From: Lustribacter sp965277075
GTDB lineage: Bacteria > Vulcanimicrobiota > Vulcanimicrobiia > Vulcanimicrobiales > Vulcanimicrobiaceae
Length of the DNA: 64,000 nucleotides
Direction of reading: 5' to 3'
Assembly (NCBI GenBank): GCA_965277075.1
Contig: OZ255707.1
Location: 868,001 to 932,000 of the forward strand
Part shown: positions 53,995-62,556 of the stretch, one piece after another
How positions within the stretch are numbered: position 1 is the first letter of the stretch
Layout of the letters: each line of letters opens with the position of its first letter
Program-made: the position numbers and the translations under genes
The notes under the pieces: model-generated
Seen by the model: the letters and a program-made list of their open reading frames with translations, nothing else
What the model was told of the DNA's origin: nothing
Databases searched by the model: none

Positions 53995-56106
53995 ATGTCT
54001 GCTACTCTCGGGATCGAACTCGGCCTTGGCGCCGGTATTCTGGCGATCTTGTATGGGCTGTACCTGATCTCGTGGGTGCTTCGGCAACCGGCCGGCAACG
54101 AGGTGATGCAGGCGATCGCGGCGGCCATTCAAGAGGGCGCCATGGCGTTTCTCAAGCGTCAGTACACGACCGTCGGTATCGTCGCCATCGTCCTCTTCAT
54201 CATTATCGGCATCGCGCCGGCACCGCTCGGATGGGAGGCTGCCATCGGCTTTGCGATCGGCGCGCTGCTCTCCGGCGCGGCCGGATTCATCGGCATGCTC
54301 GTCTCGGTGCGTGCCAACGTGCGCACGGCGGAAGCCGCGCGCGGCGGTCTCGGACCGGCGCTCAATCTTGCCTTTCGCGGGGGCGCGATCACCGGTTTGC
54401 TCGTCGTCGGCCTCGGGCTCTTCGCGCTCAGCGGCTATTACGCGATCATGCTCGCCGTCAACAACGGCGATGAATCAACGTCGATCGCCGCGCTAATCGG
54501 CCTCGCCTTCGGCTGCTCGCTGATCTCCGTTTTTGCTCGCCTGGGAGGCGGGATTTTCACCAAGGCTGCCGACGTCGGCGCCGATCTGGTCGGGAAAGTC
54601 GAGGCGGGCATTCCCGAAGACGATCCGCGCAATCCGGCCGTCATCGCCGACAACGTCGGGGACAATGTCGGCGACTGCGCCGGCATGGCTGCCGACCTTT
54701 TCGAAACCTATGTCGTCACGACGACGGCCGCGATGTTGCTCGGGCATCTGCTGCTCGGCAACGTCCCGGGCGCGACGTCGTTTCCGCTCGTCATCGGGGC
54801 GCTCTCGATCGTGACGTCGATCGTCGGGACGTTCTTCGTCGGCCGCGGGCGAGTCGAGAAGGGCGGCATCATGAATGCGCTTTACGGCGGCATGATCATC
54901 GCGGGCGTTCTCTCGGCGATCGGATTTTTCTTCATCTCGCAAGCGGAATTCGGCGGCGGCATCACGGTCGGCGACCAAACGATCAGCGCGCTGGACATCT
55001 TCATCTGCTCGATCGTCGGTCTGCTCGTCACCGGATTGATCACCTACATCACCGAGATCTACACCGGCACGACGTACGCGCCGGTGAAGAACATCGCGGC
55101 GGCGTCCGTCACGGGACATGCGACCAACATCATCGCCGGTCTGGCCGTCTCGATGCAGGCGACGGCGCTGCCCGCACTCGTCATCGTTCTCGGCATTCTG
55201 GTATCGTACGGCTTCGCCGGACTTTACGGCGTCGGCATTGCCGTGATGTCGATGCTCTCGATGGCGGGTATCGTCGTCGCGATCGACTCGTTCGGACCGA
55301 TCACCGATAACGCGGGCGGTATCGCCGAGATGGCCGACATGCCGGAGAGCGTTCGCAACGTGACCGATCCGCTCGACGCGGTCGGCAACACGACGAAGGC
55401 CGTAACGAAAGGCTATGCGATCGGTTCCGCCGGACTGGCTGCGGTCGTCCTGTTCGCCTCGTTCCTACAAGAACTCAGCGACCGCTGCAAAGCGCAATCG
55501 TCGCTGGCGTGTTCGACGACGCCGATCACGTTCGGTCTGCAAGATCCGTTCGTGCTGTGCGGTTTGCTCGTCGGCGGCTTACTGCCGTATCTCTTTGCCT
55601 CGCTTTCGATGGAATCGGTCGGTCGCGCCGGCGGGGCGGTCGTCGAGGAAGTCCGGCGGCAGTTCCGCGAGATGCCCGGCATCATGGACGGCACCCAGAA
55701 GCCCAACTACGGAACGACGGTCGATATCGTCACGAAAGCCGCGCTGCGCGAGATGATTTTGCCGGCGATCATCCCGATCGGCGTGCCGATCATCGTGGTC
55801 CTTCTCGGCTTCGTGTTGCCGAACAACGGCGGCGCAAAGATGATGGGCGGCGTACTCGTGGGCTCGATCGTCACCGGGCTGTTTCTGGCCCTCTCGATGA
55901 CGAGCGGCGGCGGCGCGTGGGACAATGCGAAGAAGTATATCGAAGACGGACACTACGGTGGAAAGGGATCGCCCGCGCACGCCGCGGCCGTTACCGGCGA
56001 CACGGTCGGCGATCCGTATAAAGATACCGCGGGTCCCGCGATCAATCCGATGATCAAGGTGCTCAACATCGTCGCGCTTTTACTGGTCGGCTTTCTGGTC
56101 CATTAG
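53995..56106 (+). CDS. hppA: membrane-bound H+-translocating pyrophosphatase, K+-independent type
   Basis: This 703-residue protein has about 16 membrane segments and couples PPi hydrolysis to proton pumping. The substrate site DVGADLVGKVEAGIPEDDPRNPAVIADNVGDNVGD lies at about 192-227; a second Asp-rich site (GDTVGDPYKDTAGPAINPMIK) is near the C-terminus. The K+-dependence determinant reads GNTTKAVT with Lys468 and Thr471, the signature of K+-independent H+-PPases (K+-dependent forms have Ala and Gly). Start is ATG 53995 with GAAGGA upstream. Confidence 0.96.
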   Translation: MSATLGIELGLGAGILAILYGLYLISWVLRQPAGNEVMQAIAAAIQEGAMAFLKRQYTTVGIVAIVLFIIIGIAPAPLGWEAAIGFAIGALLSGAAGFIGMLVSVRANVRTAEAARGGLGPALNLAFRGGAITGLLVVGLGLFALSGYYAIMLAVNNGDESTSIAALIGLAFGCSLISVFARLGGGIFTKAADVGADLVGKVEAGIPEDDPRNPAVIADNVGDNVGDCAGMAADLFETYVVTTTAAMLLGHLLLGNVPGATSFPLVIGALSIVTSIVGTFFVGRGRVEKGGIMNALYGGMIIAGVLSAIGFFFISQAEFGGGITVGDQTISALDIFICSIVGLLVTGLITYITEIYTGTTYAPVKNIAAASVTGHATNIIAGLAVSMQATALPALVIVLGILVSYGFAGLYGVGIAVMSMLSMAGIVVAIDSFGPITDNAGGIAEMADMPESVRNVTDPLDAVGNTTKAVTKGYAIGSAGLAAVVLFASFLQELSDRCKAQSSLACSTTPITFGLQDPFVLCGLLVGGLLPYLFASLSMESVGRAGGAVVEEVRRQFREMPGIMDGTQKPNYGTTVDIVTKAALREMILPAIIPIGVPIIVVLLGFVLPNNGGAKMMGGVLVGSIVTGLFLALSMTSGGGAWDNAKKYIEDGHYGGKGSPAHAAAVTGDTVGDPYKDTAGPAINPMIKVLNIVALLLVGFLVH

Positions 56107-56111
56107 CGGAC

Positions 56112-56146
56112 GGCCGCCGACGTGGGAAAGCCCTGCGTCGGCGGCC
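56112..56146 (+). terminator. 11-bp hairpin after hppA
   Basis: Perfect arms GGCCGCCGACG (56112-56122) and CGTCGGCGGCC (56136-56146) enclose a 13-base loop, six bases after the hppA stop. No U-run follows, as is common in GC-rich genomes. A possible GTG start for the next gene at 56122 falls inside the stem, which favours the later ATG at 56161. Confidence 0.6.
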
Positions 56147-56160
56147 AAGACGAACGTGCG

Positions 56161-57417
56161 ATGGACGCACTTCCTCGAGCGGAATTCGAAATCGTCGCGC
56201 TGGCGCTGCTCGCGTTCGCATGCGGCGCCGTCATTGCGTGCGTCCTGATCCGGCGCGCGTCGGAGACCGCGACGATGACACGCGCTGCGGAGCGGCGCGC
56301 GGCTGCGCTGACGATTCCGATCCGCACGTTGTTGCCGGCGGAGATGCCGGTCGTCGACGGATTGCGCCTGTCTGCATCATACGTGCCCGGCGCGGAACAC
56401 GCAGCCGGCGGCGACTTCTACGATGCGTTTTTTCTCGACGATGATACGCTCGCACTGGCAATCGGCGATGCGTCCGGCCACGGCGCCGGCGCGGTCGCGA
56501 GCATGAACGTCGTTCGGCAAGCGATTCGCAACGCGTTGATCGACGGCGCACGCCCGAGCGACGCGCTCCGTCGCGCGAACCGCGCGTTATTGCGCGGCGA
56601 CACGCCGTCGGTCGTCACCGCGCTGGTCGGCATCATCGATCCGGCAACGCTGGCCTTCCGTTACGCATGCGCCGGACACGCGCCGCCGTTACTCGCGACG
56701 GCCGACGGCGAGTTCGGCGCGCTACCGGGCGCCGAGACGAGCATTCCGCTCGGGGCGGTGCCGCATCACGTGACGACCGAGCACACCGCGACGCTGCCGG
56801 TCGACGGTCTGCTCGCGCTCTACACCGACGGCTGCGTCGCGGTCGGTGACGATTGCGAAAGCGGAACGCGCTCGTTTGGAGAGGCCCTCTCCGAAGCACG
56901 CGTTCTCAAACCGAACAAACCGGCCGTTGCGATCGATCGCGCGATCTTCGGTGAACGCGAACGCACCGACGACTCAGCGATTCTTACCGTCGCGCCCGAA
57001 CCGACGCTCGCGCACGTCGATGTCCGGTTGCCGGCGGAAAGTTCGAGTGCGCCGCTCGCGCGAGGCGCCCTTCGTCGCTTCTTTGCCGGCACGCCGCTCG
57101 ACGAGCGACGTACGTACGACGCGCTGCTTGCGGTCGGTGAAGCCGTTTCCAACGCGATCGAACACGCCTACGAACGGCGCCCGAACCAATCGTTCACGAT
57201 CCGCGCGCGCTACGAGGGAGATGGGTGCACCGTGTTCGTCGAAGATAGTGGTGCATGGCAGCAAGGTGACGACGAGCCGAGCGGGCGCGGCGTCACGATG
57301 ATGCGTCGACTCAGCGATGATTGTCAGATCGAACGTGGTGCTCGCGGGACCCGCGTCGTGCTGCGCTTCTCGCTGATTCCGAGCATTGCGGACGTCGCGC
57401 TTCGCGCCGTCCCGTAG
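56161..57417 (+). CDS. SpoIIE-type phosphatase fused to RsbW-like kinase domain
   Basis: This 418-residue protein has an N-terminal membrane segment (FEIVALALLAFACGAVIACVLI), a PP2C/SpoIIE phosphatase domain with the metal motifs GGDFYDAF and AIGDASGHG, YTDG and ERTDDSAIL, and a C-terminal HATPase domain with N-box VGEAVSNAIEHAY, DSG and GRGVTMM. Such proteins control partner-switching by dephosphorylating or phosphorylating STAS-domain proteins. No STAS or sigma partner lies nearby. The alternative start GTG 56122 is inside the hppA hairpin. Confidence 0.88.
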   Translation: MDALPRAEFEIVALALLAFACGAVIACVLIRRASETATMTRAAERRAAALTIPIRTLLPAEMPVVDGLRLSASYVPGAEHAAGGDFYDAFFLDDDTLALAIGDASGHGAGAVASMNVVRQAIRNALIDGARPSDALRRANRALLRGDTPSVVTALVGIIDPATLAFRYACAGHAPPLLATADGEFGALPGAETSIPLGAVPHHVTTEHTATLPVDGLLALYTDGCVAVGDDCESGTRSFGEALSEARVLKPNKPAVAIDRAIFGERERTDDSAILTVAPEPTLAHVDVRLPAESSSAPLARGALRRFFAGTPLDERRTYDALLAVGEAVSNAIEHAYERRPNQSFTIRARYEGDGCTVFVEDSGAWQQGDDEPSGRGVTMMRRLSDDCQIERGARGTRVVLRFSLIPSIADVALRAVP

Positions 57418-57419
57418 TG

Positions 57420-57495
57420 GATTCACGTTCCGTGAATCTGTCGCGTTTCGGCTTCGCCGAAGCCGCACGTCATCGTTCGTCGGGCAAGCCCGACG
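57420..57495. terminator. three consecutive hairpins between convergent genes
   Basis: Three perfect stems lie in the 82-base gap between the convergent phosphatase and GGDEF-EAL genes. They are 57420-57427/57431-57438 (8 bp), 57449-57455/57459-57465 (7 bp) and 57478-57484/57489-57495 (7 bp). Each is nearly symmetric and lacks a U-run on either strand. A bidirectional terminator is the simplest reading. Confidence 0.6.
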
Positions 57496-57499
57496 AGCT

Positions 57500-59440
57500 C
57501 TAGGCGACGGCTGCGCGTTCCTCGAGCAGCGCGGCGACGGCGCTCGCGCTCATCGGCCGGAAAAAGTAAAAGCCTTGCGCGTAGCGGCAATCGAGCGTCT
57601 CGAGAGCCGCCGCCTGCTGCGCCGTTTCGACGCCTTCGGCGACGACGTCCAAGTCGTATGCGGCGCCGAGTTGCGTCAGCATCCGCACGATCGGGGTGCT
57701 TCCGAGTGAACCGTCGGCACTCTCGACGAACGAACGATCGATCTTGATCGCGTCGACCGCGAACTCACGAACGTAGCGAAGCGACGAGTACCCGGTTCCA
57801 AAATCATCAATACAGAGCGGGATGCCGGCGTCGCGCAAACGCGCGAGCCGCGCGAGCGCGACCGCGTTGCTGCGCATCACCGAGCTTTCCGTCATCTCGA
57901 TCGTGACCGCGCCCGGTTGGAGATCGTTCTTGCGTAATTGCGCATCGAGGAATGATTCGAACGTCGGCTCCATTAATTCGCCGACCGAGAGATTGACGTG
58001 CAACTTGAGATTGCGGTTACCGGTTTGCCGCTGCCACGTATGAAGCGCGCGCAACGAGTTCTCGATGACGAAGCGGCCGATCGGCACGATCAAGCCGACT
58101 TCCTCGGCCAGTTGCACGAATTCAGCCGGAAAGACTTCGCCGCGCCCTTCGGGGCGCCAGCGGACCAGGGCCTCGAATCCGGCGATCGCGCCGTCGGCGA
58201 GGCGCACGATCGGCTGGTAGTCGACGCTGAACTGTTCTCGCTCGACGGCCGCGCGCAAATCGCTCGAAAGTGCGAGACGCCGGTGCGTTTCGTTGAGCAT
58301 GTACTGCTCGAAGTACGCGTATTGCGCGTGACCGAGCGACTTCGCGTGATACATCGCGGCGTCGGCGCGCCGCAAGACGTCCTCGATCCGCTCGTCAGCG
58401 CTTTCGAGCAGTGCGATACCGACGCTCGCCGTAATGTAGACGATGCGTCCGTCGAACGATGCCGGCGCGACCAGCGTCTCCTGGATGCGCGCCACCGTCG
58501 CATCGACGGCGGCCGCGTCGGCGCGGTCGTTGAGTAACACGGCGAATTCATCGCCGCCGATTCGTCCAACGACATCCGACGCGCGCACCGCGCGCACCAA
58601 GCGTTCGGCAACGACGATCAACATTTGATCGCCGGCCGCGTGGCCCAGCGTATCGTTGATCTCTTTGAAATCGTCGAGGTCGAAAAACAAGACGGCGCTT
58701 GCGCGATCGGGCGACGTCCGCGCGTGTTCGAGCGCCCGAGCGAGCCGCTCTTGAAAGAACGCGCGATTCGCCAGGCCGGTGAGCGCATCGTGCGTTGCTT
58801 CGTGCCGTAGCCGCGTTTGCGCCCGCGCTTTCGCCAGCGCCAGCCCCATGAGGTTGACGAAAAGTCCCATCGCGTGCAGGTCGGCGTGATCCGGAACGCA
58901 GCCGTCGTGGGGGCCGTCGGGACTCATATAGCCGATCATCTGACCGGCCTCGTCGCGTAGCACGAGACACACCGAATCACGCTCGTGCCACGCGTTCGCC
59001 GACGTTCGCCCCGCATCGCGCGGCAGCTGGCCCGTGTAGATCGAGCGTTCCCAGTGCACTTCCGTTTCGGCGGGCAAGTAGAAGCAATTCTCCGCCACTT
59101 CGAACGTCGGCTCGAGCAGCGAGAGAATCGCATTCCGGTCGATCTTCTCGTTCTTGCGTTCGCGCACGATTGCGGGATCGTAGCCGTGCAACACGCGCCG
59201 GTAGAGGTTGTCGTCCTCGTCTTCGGCGATCACGATCGTCACGAAGCGGAAGTGGAAGAGGTCGGCCACGCCGCGGGCGATCGATTCGAGTGCGAACTCG
59301 AGGTCGGGCGCACGCAGAATATCACGCGTTACTTTAATGACGCGTTCAAGGCGATGCTCGTCGGGAGACGCAGCCGGTTGGTCCGGCTCGAGGTATGGCG
59401 CGGTGATCGGCTTGCTCCGGTCAGGCAGACTCCTGCGCAC
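57500..59440 (-). CDS. GAF-GGDEF-EAL c-di-GMP signalling protein
   Basis: This 646-residue protein has an N-terminal GAF-like sensor at about 30-195, a diguanylate cyclase domain with intact GGDEF in RIGGDEFAVLL and an inhibitory RxxD site (RASD) five residues before it, and a phosphodiesterase domain with EAL in GFEALVRWR and DDFGTGYSSL. Both catalytic motifs look intact, so the net activity cannot be judged. It has no membrane segment. The start is GTG 59440, overlapping the upstream hypothetical gene by 20 bases. The PilZ protein at 17970 is a possible downstream receptor. Confidence 0.92.
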   Translation of the reverse strand: MRRSLPDRSKPITAPYLEPDQPAASPDEHRLERVIKVTRDILRAPDLEFALESIARGVADLFHFRFVTIVIAEDEDDNLYRRVLHGYDPAIVRERKNEKIDRNAILSLLEPTFEVAENCFYLPAETEVHWERSIYTGQLPRDAGRTSANAWHERDSVCLVLRDEAGQMIGYMSPDGPHDGCVPDHADLHAMGLFVNLMGLALAKARAQTRLRHEATHDALTGLANRAFFQERLARALEHARTSPDRASAVLFFDLDDFKEINDTLGHAAGDQMLIVVAERLVRAVRASDVVGRIGGDEFAVLLNDRADAAAVDATVARIQETLVAPASFDGRIVYITASVGIALLESADERIEDVLRRADAAMYHAKSLGHAQYAYFEQYMLNETHRRLALSSDLRAAVEREQFSVDYQPIVRLADGAIAGFEALVRWRPEGRGEVFPAEFVQLAEEVGLIVPIGRFVIENSLRALHTWQRQTGNRNLKLHVNLSVGELMEPTFESFLDAQLRKNDLQPGAVTIEMTESSVMRSNAVALARLARLRDAGIPLCIDDFGTGYSSLRYVREFAVDAIKIDRSFVESADGSLGSTPIVRMLTQLGAAYDLDVVAEGVETAQQAAALETLDCRYAQGFYFFRPMSASAVAALLEERAAVA

Positions 59441-59846
59441 ATTGGGCGTTTTCGATCGCCCTGCCTCCGGAGGGATGTCGCGTCAGTCCGGAAAGTGCTT
59501 CGCAAACGCACGGCACAGCGTGTCGTTTCCACTTCCGGGCAACCGCCGGTTGCACGTTTTCCCGCATGTCACGAGGGAAGCGGCTCGATGCGAGTGCCGC
59601 CAGCGCTGCCTCCGCGAGGGGCGTCTGTTGGCTCGCGATGACGTCTGCGAGAAATATTCCCGCGCCCGGCACCGGCGACGCCGCGAGCGCGCCGAGCGTC
59701 GCGAGCCGAAGATCGAGCGTCACGGCAGCCGACCAAAACACTTCGAGCCGATGGAATGCATGCGGCGACTCGGCCTGCGTGAAGAGAATGAAGAACGACC
59801 GCTTCAAAGACTTGGGCGTCGCGGCCGTTTCGCTCAGACGGGACAT
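59421..59846 (-). CDS. hypothetical protein with HEAT-like helices
   Basis: This 141-residue frame contains alternating Leu/Ala-rich helices (FWSAAVTLDLRLATLGALAASPVPGAGIFLADVIAS; LAEAALAALASSRFP) that resemble HEAT-type repeats. It has no recognisable catalytic motif and only a weak ribosome-binding site. A TTGACG/TATTCT promoter-like pair upstream and overlap with the GGDEF-EAL start support a real gene. The last 30 residues look less protein-like. It may be a degraded or orphan gene. Confidence 0.45.
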   Translation of the reverse strand: MSRLSETAATPKSLKRSFFILFTQAESPHAFHRLEVFWSAAVTLDLRLATLGALAASPVPGAGIFLADVIASQQTPLAEAALAALASSRFPRDMRENVQPAVARKWKRHAVPCVCEALSGLTRHPSGGRAIENAQCAQESA

Positions 59847-59861
59847 TTCTATGCTCGGAGC

Positions 59862-59908
59862 TTGACGGTCGAAAATCTATAGAATATGAAGGGGACATAA
59901 ACCGTCAA
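59862..59908. promoter_or_regulatory. back-to-back sigma-70-type promoters sharing an inverted repeat
   Basis: An unusually AT-rich block is bounded by inverted TTGACGGT (59862-59869) and ACCGTCAA (59901-59908). Plus strand: TTGACG (59862-59867), 17 bases, TATGAA (59885-59890), leading to the amidohydrolase lipoprotein. Minus strand: TTGACG (59908-59903), 16 bases, TATTCT (59886-59881), leading to the small hypothetical gene. The two -35 elements form the repeat arms, so both promoters could be bound by one dimeric regulator. Confidence 0.55.
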
Positions 59909-59973
59909 TCCGCTTATTGCGAGTCGGAAGTTAATGCCACGGCTCGCCCTCGGCGCTTCCCGGAGGCTGATCC

Positions 59974-61494
59974 ATGAAACGAAATGCGTTCCTTGCCACA
60001 ACCGCCGCGCTCGCAAGCTGCAGCGGTAACCCGACCGGCTCCACTCCTCCGGCCGCAAGCGGACCGGGAAGCGTTCTTTCGGGCGTCACCGTCGTCAACA
60101 CACGTGACGGTACGCTCGCGGGCAATATGACGGTCGCGATGCAGAACGGTAGAATCACGTTGATCGCGCCGTCCGGAAACGGGAGCCTGGCGGGTCTCGG
60201 AACGGTCGTCGCCACCGGCGGATTCGTCGTGCCGGGATATAACGATTTTCACGCTCACCCTTTAAATTGGAGCGATCCGCAAGGCGCCCTTACCCTGATG
60301 TTGGCGAACGGGATCACCGGCTTCCGGCAGATGTCGGGCTCAGCCGCTATGCTGGCGTCGCGCAAACAAGGACCGTTGACGCACGCCCCACAGCCCGAAT
60401 TGCTGGATATGCCCGGAGACATCCTGACCGTTGCGAACGCGGGGACGCCCGCCGCTGCCGTCGCCCAAGTCGATCTTCAGCAAAGCCAGGGCGCGGATTT
60501 CATTAAAGTCGTCGGCATCGACGGCGCGCCATTTCAAGCGGCCCTCAACGAGTGCACGAGACTGGGCCTGCGTCTCATCGGACACCTTTCAGCAACGATC
60601 GATGTCCGGCAAGCCGTTGATGCGGGGATGCGCTCGATCGAACATCTTGGTCCGCAGGATGCAGTTTTGATCGGTTGCTCTACGCAAGAAGCGGCAATCC
60701 GGCAAACCATTCCGTCGAGTGCCCCGCCCAGCGGAGGGCCCCCACCGCCGAATTTCATCACGAACCAAATCACGCTGCCGACCGTTTTCACGTCTCCGCT
60801 GCAATTCGCGCGCTTTCAGCAGGTCATCAATACGTACAGCGATGCCATCATGCAGGACCTCGCAGGGCACTTCGTTCGGGCCGGTACGCTGACGATCCCA
60901 ACGTTGATCCGCCTGCGAACGATGGAACTGGCCACCGATCCCATCTACTCGAGCGATCCCAACTTGCAGTACGTTTCATCCGCGCAAATCGCCGTTTGGC
61001 GAAGCTTGGCGCAACAGTTCCAACAACAAATCTCGCCGGCTTCACAAGCCACGCTCAAGCAACTCTTCGCACTCCAGCTTCAGCTGGTGCGGCCGTTCAA
61101 GTCGGCCGGAGTCAAAATGTTGACCGGCTCCGACCTCGGCGGCGAATGGGTGATACCAGGCTACGGCCTCCATCAGGAGTTCGACTTGCTCGGGCAAGCC
61201 GGTCTCACCCCGCTCGAGATACTGCAAATGACGACGCTGAACGGGGCGCAATTTCTCGGTCGTGAGGCAACGATGGGCACGGTCGAGGTCGGAAAAGATG
61301 CGAATCTCGTCGTGCTGAGCGCGAACCCGCTCCAAAGTGTCGGTAACCTGCACGCGATCTCGGGCGTGGTGCGCGCTGGAAGCTACTTCTCGAGCGATGC
61401 GTTGAACTCGCTGAAACACGGCGTACAACAACGGCTTCTCGGCTATACACCCCCGCCGTCGTCGCTGCGCCCGGCCTGCTGTTCGTATGCATAG
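59974..61494 (+). CDS. amidohydrolase-family lipoprotein
   Basis: This 506-residue protein has a short export signal with a lipobox-like LASC|S near residue 16, so it is probably a membrane-anchored periplasmic enzyme. Amidohydrolase ligands are visible: HAH in YNDFHAHPLNW, a lysine in DFIKVVG, histidines in GHLSA and SIEHLG, and the catalytic Asp in LTGSDLGG. This fits imidazolonepropionase/prolidase-like amidohydrolases. The start is ATG 59974 with GGAGG. Its 3' end overlaps the convergent RES gene by 52 bases. The substrate is unknown. Confidence 0.85.
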   Translation: MKRNAFLATTAALASCSGNPTGSTPPAASGPGSVLSGVTVVNTRDGTLAGNMTVAMQNGRITLIAPSGNGSLAGLGTVVATGGFVVPGYNDFHAHPLNWSDPQGALTLMLANGITGFRQMSGSAAMLASRKQGPLTHAPQPELLDMPGDILTVANAGTPAAAVAQVDLQQSQGADFIKVVGIDGAPFQAALNECTRLGLRLIGHLSATIDVRQAVDAGMRSIEHLGPQDAVLIGCSTQEAAIRQTIPSSAPPSGGPPPPNFITNQITLPTVFTSPLQFARFQQVINTYSDAIMQDLAGHFVRAGTLTIPTLIRLRTMELATDPIYSSDPNLQYVSSAQIAVWRSLAQQFQQQISPASQATLKQLFALQLQLVRPFKSAGVKMLTGSDLGGEWVIPGYGLHQEFDLLGQAGLTPLEILQMTTLNGAQFLGREATMGTVEVGKDANLVVLSANPLQSVGNLHAISGVVRAGSYFSSDALNSLKHGVQQRLLGYTPPPSSLRPACCSYA

Positions 61495-62000
61495 CGGGTG
61501 CCTTGTCCTGAAGGCGTCGCCAGCATAGATTGAATGCGGTCATCGACGTCCAGGGCTACGTGGGCTCCGATCATCAATCGCCCGAAGTCGGCGTGTGTCG
61601 GGTCAAGCACGATATTGTAGTCGTCGAAAGCAAACGCTTCTGGAATGACCGCGCTCGGCACCATGAGACCAACGCTCTCGTGGCGTCCACGCCACCCCTC
61701 GCCAATGGCACGACACTCAGCTCGACCCGCGCGAGCGGTGCGCCACGCTGCTGACAACGCCGCAACGTCGACGGTTGATAACACAACGTCGATAGGAATT
61801 CCGAGGAGATAGAACCCGTAGCCGTTTAAACTCGTGACGCTATTCTGCAGCATCACTTCAAGCACGCCCAACGGCAAGCTCTTCGTCACGTAGACGGCAC
61901 GCTCGTTGCGCTCATTCCAGCGTCCCGTATACGTCGACGCACCGATTCCATCGAACGCCTTGGCCGGGTCCGGATTTGGCGTTACGCGGAAACAGCGCAC
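61443..62000 (-). CDS. RES-domain toxin
   Basis: This 185-residue protein has the RES pattern: an N-terminal CFRV, FDGIGASTYTGRWNERNERAVYVTKSLPLGVLEVMLQ, VPSAVIPEAFAFDDYNIVLDPTHADF and a C-terminal hydrophobic strand. Known RES toxins degrade NAD+. The start is GTG 62000, immediately after the antitoxin stop with no spacer. Its last codons run into the convergent amidohydrolase gene by 52 bases. It pairs with the upstream Xre/ParS-type antitoxin. Confidence 0.88.
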   Translation of the reverse strand: MRCFRVTPNPDPAKAFDGIGASTYTGRWNERNERAVYVTKSLPLGVLEVMLQNSVTSLNGYGFYLLGIPIDVVLSTVDVAALSAAWRTARAGRAECRAIGEGWRGRHESVGLMVPSAVIPEAFAFDDYNIVLDPTHADFGRLMIGAHVALDVDDRIQSMLATPSGQGTRYAYEQQAGRSDDGGGV

Positions 62001-62453
62001 CTAAGCAATGACGCCGTACTGGATGCGTCCTAGGGCATCTTCCACCTCGCGGGCATCGCCTTCCGTATCGAGTAAGTCGAACGGCCGTTCATTGTCGAGC
62101 GATCGATTCTTCGCGAGCATCCACGTGCGCGCGGCGTCATCGGAACCCAGCACCTCGCTTGCAAACGCGTAGAGGCGCGCGACTCTCGCTAACCGGTCAG
62201 ACTCCTCACGGTTGAGTTGGGAGTTCTCCTTCTTTGCTCGCCGTTGGAGCGTACGCGGCGGGATCGCGATGACGGCCGAAAGCTCGCCGCTCGAGACTCG
62301 CGCGTGGCTGACCACGGCCTCGAATGACGACAGCGGCAAACCAATTTGGACGGCGGATGATACGGAGAGGCCGGGTGCCAAGGTTTGTCCGTGCCGACGC
62401 CCTATGCCGAGAATGGAGAATATCTGATTTTCCCGCTCGCGCGTGGTTGCCAT
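62001..62453 (-). CDS. Xre/MbcA/ParS-type antitoxin (DUF2384)
   Basis: This 150-residue protein has an N-terminal helical DNA-binding region (LSSFEAVVSHARVSSGELSAVIAIPPRTLQRRAKKENSQLNREESDRLARVARLYAFA) and a C-terminal DUF2384/toxin-binding part (AARTWMLAKNRSLDNERPFDLLDTEGDAREVEDALGRIQYGV). It neutralises the RES toxin and usually represses its own operon. Start is ATG 62453; a promoter-like pair places the transcript start within a few bases of this ATG. Confidence 0.9.
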   Translation of the reverse strand: MATTRERENQIFSILGIGRRHGQTLAPGLSVSSAVQIGLPLSSFEAVVSHARVSSGELSAVIAIPPRTLQRRAKKENSQLNREESDRLARVARLYAFASEVLGSDDAARTWMLAKNRSLDNERPFDLLDTEGDAREVEDALGRIQYGVIA

Positions 62454-62462
62454 ATCGTAACA

Positions 62463-62491
62463 ATACTATGTGTCGTAACTCCTAACGACAA
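62463..62491 (-). promoter_or_regulatory. toxin-antitoxin promoter with internal inverted repeat
   Basis: On the minus strand TTGTCG (62491-62486) and TAGTAT (62468-62463) are 17 bases apart. An inverted repeat TGTCGT (62471-62476)/ACGACA (62485-62490) lies between and partly over the -35 element, a fitting place for the antitoxin to bind. The -10 is only 9 bases from the ATG, so the mRNA is probably leaderless or nearly so. Confidence 0.5.
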
Positions 62492-62556
62492 TTGACCCGA
62501 GCGTCGTAGCCGGCGAGTGCCATACAGGTGGCATTGCCAAGATACATGATGCGTGC

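Noticed and set aside
56122..56160. GTG 56122 as start of the SpoIIE-type gene
   Set aside because: The GTG lies in the stem of the hppA hairpin, and the added 13 residues are not hydrophobic or conserved. ATG 56161 fits better.
59566..59865. Plus-strand open frame opposite the HEAT-like hypothetical
   Set aside because: It lacks a promoter or ribosome-binding site. The minus-strand frame has an upstream promoter-like pair and better helical periodicity.
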